From Halieaceae bacterium (GTDB lineage: Bacteria > Pseudomonadota > Gammaproteobacteria > Pseudomonadales > Halieaceae): a stretch of 7,950 nucleotides of DNA. Under the pieces are notes generated by a model that was given only the letters and a program-made list of their open reading frames with translations, was not told the DNA's origin and searched no databases. Location of the stretch: contig QXYP01000079.1 in NCBI GenBank assembly GCA_009886815.1, positions 1 through 7,950 on the forward strand, written 5' to 3'. Of this stretch, positions 6,451 to 7,950 are shown in pieces. Made by a program: the position numbers and the translations under genes. Position 1 is the stretch's first letter; the number at the start of each line of letters is the position of its first letter.

Positions 6451-7568
6451 CACAAAACCTCACGCTTCGATGCACCCGCATGGCGTGCGGGATCGGTTTC
6501 GTCGCTAAGCCGATCAAAAATGGCAGCCATCTTGTCTTGAGCAACCTCAAAAGCTGCTAGCACGTCGGGTCGAAAATGCTTCGGCTCAGTGCGGCCATCT
6601 CCCTTAAGAATAATATTCATCACCTTTTCATGATCAAACGCCGGCTTATAGGGTCGTTTCGAACGCAGCGCGTCGTAGACGTCGACCAGTGTCGTAATCG
6701 AAGCTTCAACAGGAATTTCAGACCCCTGTAACCCCCTCGGATAACCCGTACCATCCCAACGCTCATGATGACAACGCGCTATGCGGGCAGCCATCTTCAT
6801 GGTTGGATACGCTGAACCCGAGAGAATGCGATAGCCAGTCTCTGGATGCTCACGCATATGGCGCAGCTCATCATCATCGAGGGGCCCCTCCTTCAGCAAA
6901 ACTGCATCTCGCATACCCACTTTACCTACGTCGTGCAGTGGCGCTGCCAACCGGATCATTTCACTCCATTCTTTATCCCAACCTAGCGCTTCGGCAAGGA
7001 CGGCGGCGTATTCACCAATGCGAATAATGTGTTGCCCCGTTTCAGGATCCTTATGTTCGGCGGCGGCGGCTAAGCAAGCCAAGGCCTCTGCATAAGCCCC
7101 CTCAACATCGCGGTTTAAAGCAGAGATTTCTGCGTTGTTTAAAGACACCTGTTGCTTGAGCAAAAGCTCTTCAGTTTGACGTGCCTGATCAGCAGCAACC
7201 TCACGTTTGGCGCTTGTTATGTGGCGCTCTAACTGATCGAGATCTACGGGCTTTAAAAGAAATTCTTTTGCTCCGAGGTGCATCGCACGAATGACCGACT
7301 GGGTATTGCCGTTTCCCGTCATGAATATGACTCGCCGAACCCGCTGATGGGCTCCTGGGGCAGCATTAATATTTTCTAACATTTCGAGGCCGTTAAGCCC
7401 CGGCATCATCAAGTCACTAAGGATAATGGCGATCTCTGGATCACCAAAATACTTGCCCAACGCCTCTTCACCGTTACTGGCCAACACCACAGAAAAGCCC
7501 AATTGCTCCACGAACTCACCGAGTTCCTCACGGATATCAGAATCATCATCAACGACTAGTGCTTTCAC
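6450..7568 (-). CDS. REC-HD-GYP response regulator, probable cyclic-di-GMP phosphodiesterase
   Basis: This cytosolic regulator is 372 residues from the chosen start. The receiver (about 1-115) has the acidic cluster D7-D8-D9, phosphoacceptor D52 (LSDLMMPG), T84 and K106 (LLKP). A helical linker rich in Glu, Gln and Ala (about 117-165) leads to an HD-GYP domain with EHKDPETGQH (171-180), LHDVGK (H212, D213, K216), REH (H241), HHERWDGTGYP (267-277) and RPYK (305-308). All signature residues are present, so it is probably an active c-di-GMP hydrolase of the RpfG type, unlike HnoD of Shewanella, whose HD-GYP domain is degenerate. The start is uncertain. The longest frame begins with a GTG at 7598 (10 residues more, no ribosome site); the GTG at 7568 gives VKALVVDDD, normal for a receiver, and has GGA 8 bases upstream, so I prefer it. 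It is the first gene of the operon and overlaps the next by one base. Confidence 0.9.
   Translation of the reverse strand: MKALVVDDDSDIREELGEFVEQLGFSVVLASNGEEALGKYFGDPEIAIILSDLMMPGLNGLEMLENINAAPGAHQRVRRVIFMTGNGNTQSVIRAMHLGAKEFLLKPVDLDQLERHITSAKREVAADQARQTEELLLKQQVSLNNAEISALNRDVEGAYAEALACLAAAAEHKDPETGQHIIRIGEYAAVLAEALGWDKEWSEMIRLAAPLHDVGKVGMRDAVLLKEGPLDDDELRHMREHPETGYRILSGSAYPTMKMAARIARCHHERWDGTGYPRGLQGSEIPVEASITTLVDVYDALRSKRPYKPAFDHEKVMNIILKGDGRTEPKHFRPDVLAAFEVAQDKMAAIFDRLSDETDPARHAGASKREVL
6458..6461 (-). promoter_or_regulatory. Ribosome binding site deciding the start of the NtrC-like regulator
   Basis: On the minus strand GAGG lies 7 bases from the ATG at 6450 but only 4 bases from the alternative GTG at 6453. 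The better spacing and the TGATG stop/start overlap favour the ATG. Confidence 0.65.
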
Positions 7569-7623
7569 AGGCTGGTTCCATTCATCGGTGCAAAACACCC
7601 AGTTGCATTTTGCAGCTTACTTT

Positions 7624-7652
7624 GCGATTGCCTTGATTCTACGGCAATTCGC
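7624..7652. repeat. Inverted repeat, candidate operator over the operon promoter
   Basis: GCGATTGCC (7624-7632) and GGCAATTCGC (7643-7652) are inverted copies, perfect over the inner 6 bases ATTGCC/GGCAAT, with one extra base before the outer CGC. The 10-base spacer holds most of the minus-strand TAGAAT. A protein bound here would cover a plausible -10 region about 26 bases from the longest start codon. Confidence 0.45.
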
Positions 7653-7675
7653 TCCTCTAAGGGTAGATTTTCCCG

Positions 7676-7715
7676 GTACTGAGTATCATGAATGCAATGG
7701 CCTCTCAGTCAGTAC
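7676..7715. repeat. Second inverted repeat upstream of the operon
   Basis: GTACTGA (7676-7682) pairs perfectly with TCAGTAC (7709-7715) across 26 bases. The inner ACTGAG (7678-7683) can alternatively pair with CTCAGT (7704-7709). It could be a second operator or a transcript hairpin; chance is not excluded. Confidence 0.3.
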
Positions 7716-7729
7716 GTTCAGCCCGCCTC

Positions 7730-7885
7730 CTACAGAGTGATTTCATTCGGCATAAAGGCGGCTTTTCCTTCAGATGTGACTTGACCCAAAGCGGCAACCA
7801 CTTTATTGATCTACGCAATCTCAGCTCGCGCCATTGAGCACACTGGACAATCAATAGATTCAAGTCGTCTTTTTAACGGGCGCAT
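7730..7885 (-). pseudogene. Small reading frame interrupted by TAG, possible gene remnant
   Basis: Starting at an ATG (7885) this frame encodes 24 residues including DCPVCS, then TAG (7811-7813), then 26 further codons that read like ordinary protein (INKVVAALGQVTSEGK, then AAFMPNEITL) up to a second TAG (7730-7732). There is no ribosome binding site before the ATG and an in-frame TAA lies two codons upstream. It may be a decayed small gene or a chance frame in a regulatory region; I recognise no family. Confidence 0.2.
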
Positions 7886-7950
7886 TAGTTAACGACCGCA
7901 ATGGAACAACCATGGTGGCAACTGTCCAGCCATTATCACTATCTAAGGTT

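Larger units (their letters stand above)
7599..7950. promoter_or_regulatory. Upstream regulatory region of the NO-sensing operon
   Basis: These about 350 bases precede the first minus-strand gene and hold no convincing complete gene. They contain two inverted repeats, a repeated TTGAT-CTACG-CAAT element and, on the minus strand, TAGAAT (7636-7641), a possible -10 box without a good -35. No sigma-54 GG-N10-GC site or clear FNR-type TTGAT-N4-ATCAA palindrome was found. Near the right edge two overlapping plus-strand ATG codons (7901 and 7912) remain open to the window end, so the region may be a divergent promoter. Confidence 0.5.

Noticed and set aside
7426..7740. Plus-strand 104-codon open frame over the start of the HD-GYP gene
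   Set aside because: It is mostly antisense to a well-supported gene, has serine-rich low-quality composition and no recognisable domain.
7805..7819. TTGATCTACGCAAT as an FNR/DNR-type box
   Set aside because: TTG and CAA are separated by 7 bases rather than 8 and the right half does not match ATCAA.
7843..7929. CTGGACA and TGTCCAG inverted 7-base arms
   Set aside because: Arms are short and 73 bases apart; a chance occurrence is likely in a 350-base region.

Overview
The window looks like chromosome of a Gram-negative proteobacterium, most likely a gammaproteobacterium. The evidence is a stand-alone H-NOX sensor beside a hybrid kinase and two response regulators, an alkyltransferase-like DNA repair protein with the PWHR motif, and moderate GC content with ordinary Shine-Dalgarno sites. 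I see no insertion sequence, CRISPR array, rRNA or tRNA. Species-level placement is not possible by eye; a marine gammaproteobacterium is a guess.

Left part, plus strand (2-1873): an alkyltransferase-like (ATL) gene, possibly cut at its 5' end by the window edge, is followed after 3 bases by a roughly 500-residue biotin-dependent carboxyl transferase (acyl-CoA carboxylase beta-type) gene. The second gene's strong ribosome binding site lies inside the end of the first, so the two are probably cotranscribed. They converge on the minus-strand block with only 3 bases between stop codons.

Right part, minus strand, read from right to left (7568 to 1877): REC-HD-GYP response regulator, REC-AAA+-Fis-HTH response regulator, H-NOX heme sensor, HNOBA-containing hybrid histidine kinase with receiver and Hpt domains, and a small four-helix membrane protein (DUF4345-like). 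The first four are tightly packed (1-base overlap, then gaps of about 35 and 16 bases) and look like one operon. The last gene follows after 82 bases with no obvious terminator between.

The four genes form a plausible nitric oxide two-component circuit. NO binds the H-NOX heme; H-NOX contacts the kinase through its HNOBA/PAS-like domain; phosphate moves from His through the receiver and Hpt to two output regulators, one acting on cyclic-di-GMP (HD-GYP) and one on transcription. It resembles the Shewanella/Vibrio HnoK-HnoB-HnoC-HnoD network but differs in several visible ways: the kinase is a hybrid with HNOBA and Hpt, the HD-GYP domain keeps all its signature residues, no EAL protein is present in the window, and the NtrC-like regulator has lost the GAFTGA loop needed for sigma-54 contact.

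The 350-base stretch right of the operon (7599-7950) holds no convincing complete gene. It carries two inverted repeats and a near-duplicate 14-16 base element that are good candidates for operator sites, a degenerate small reading frame interrupted by TAG, and two overlapping start codons that could open a rightward gene beyond the window.
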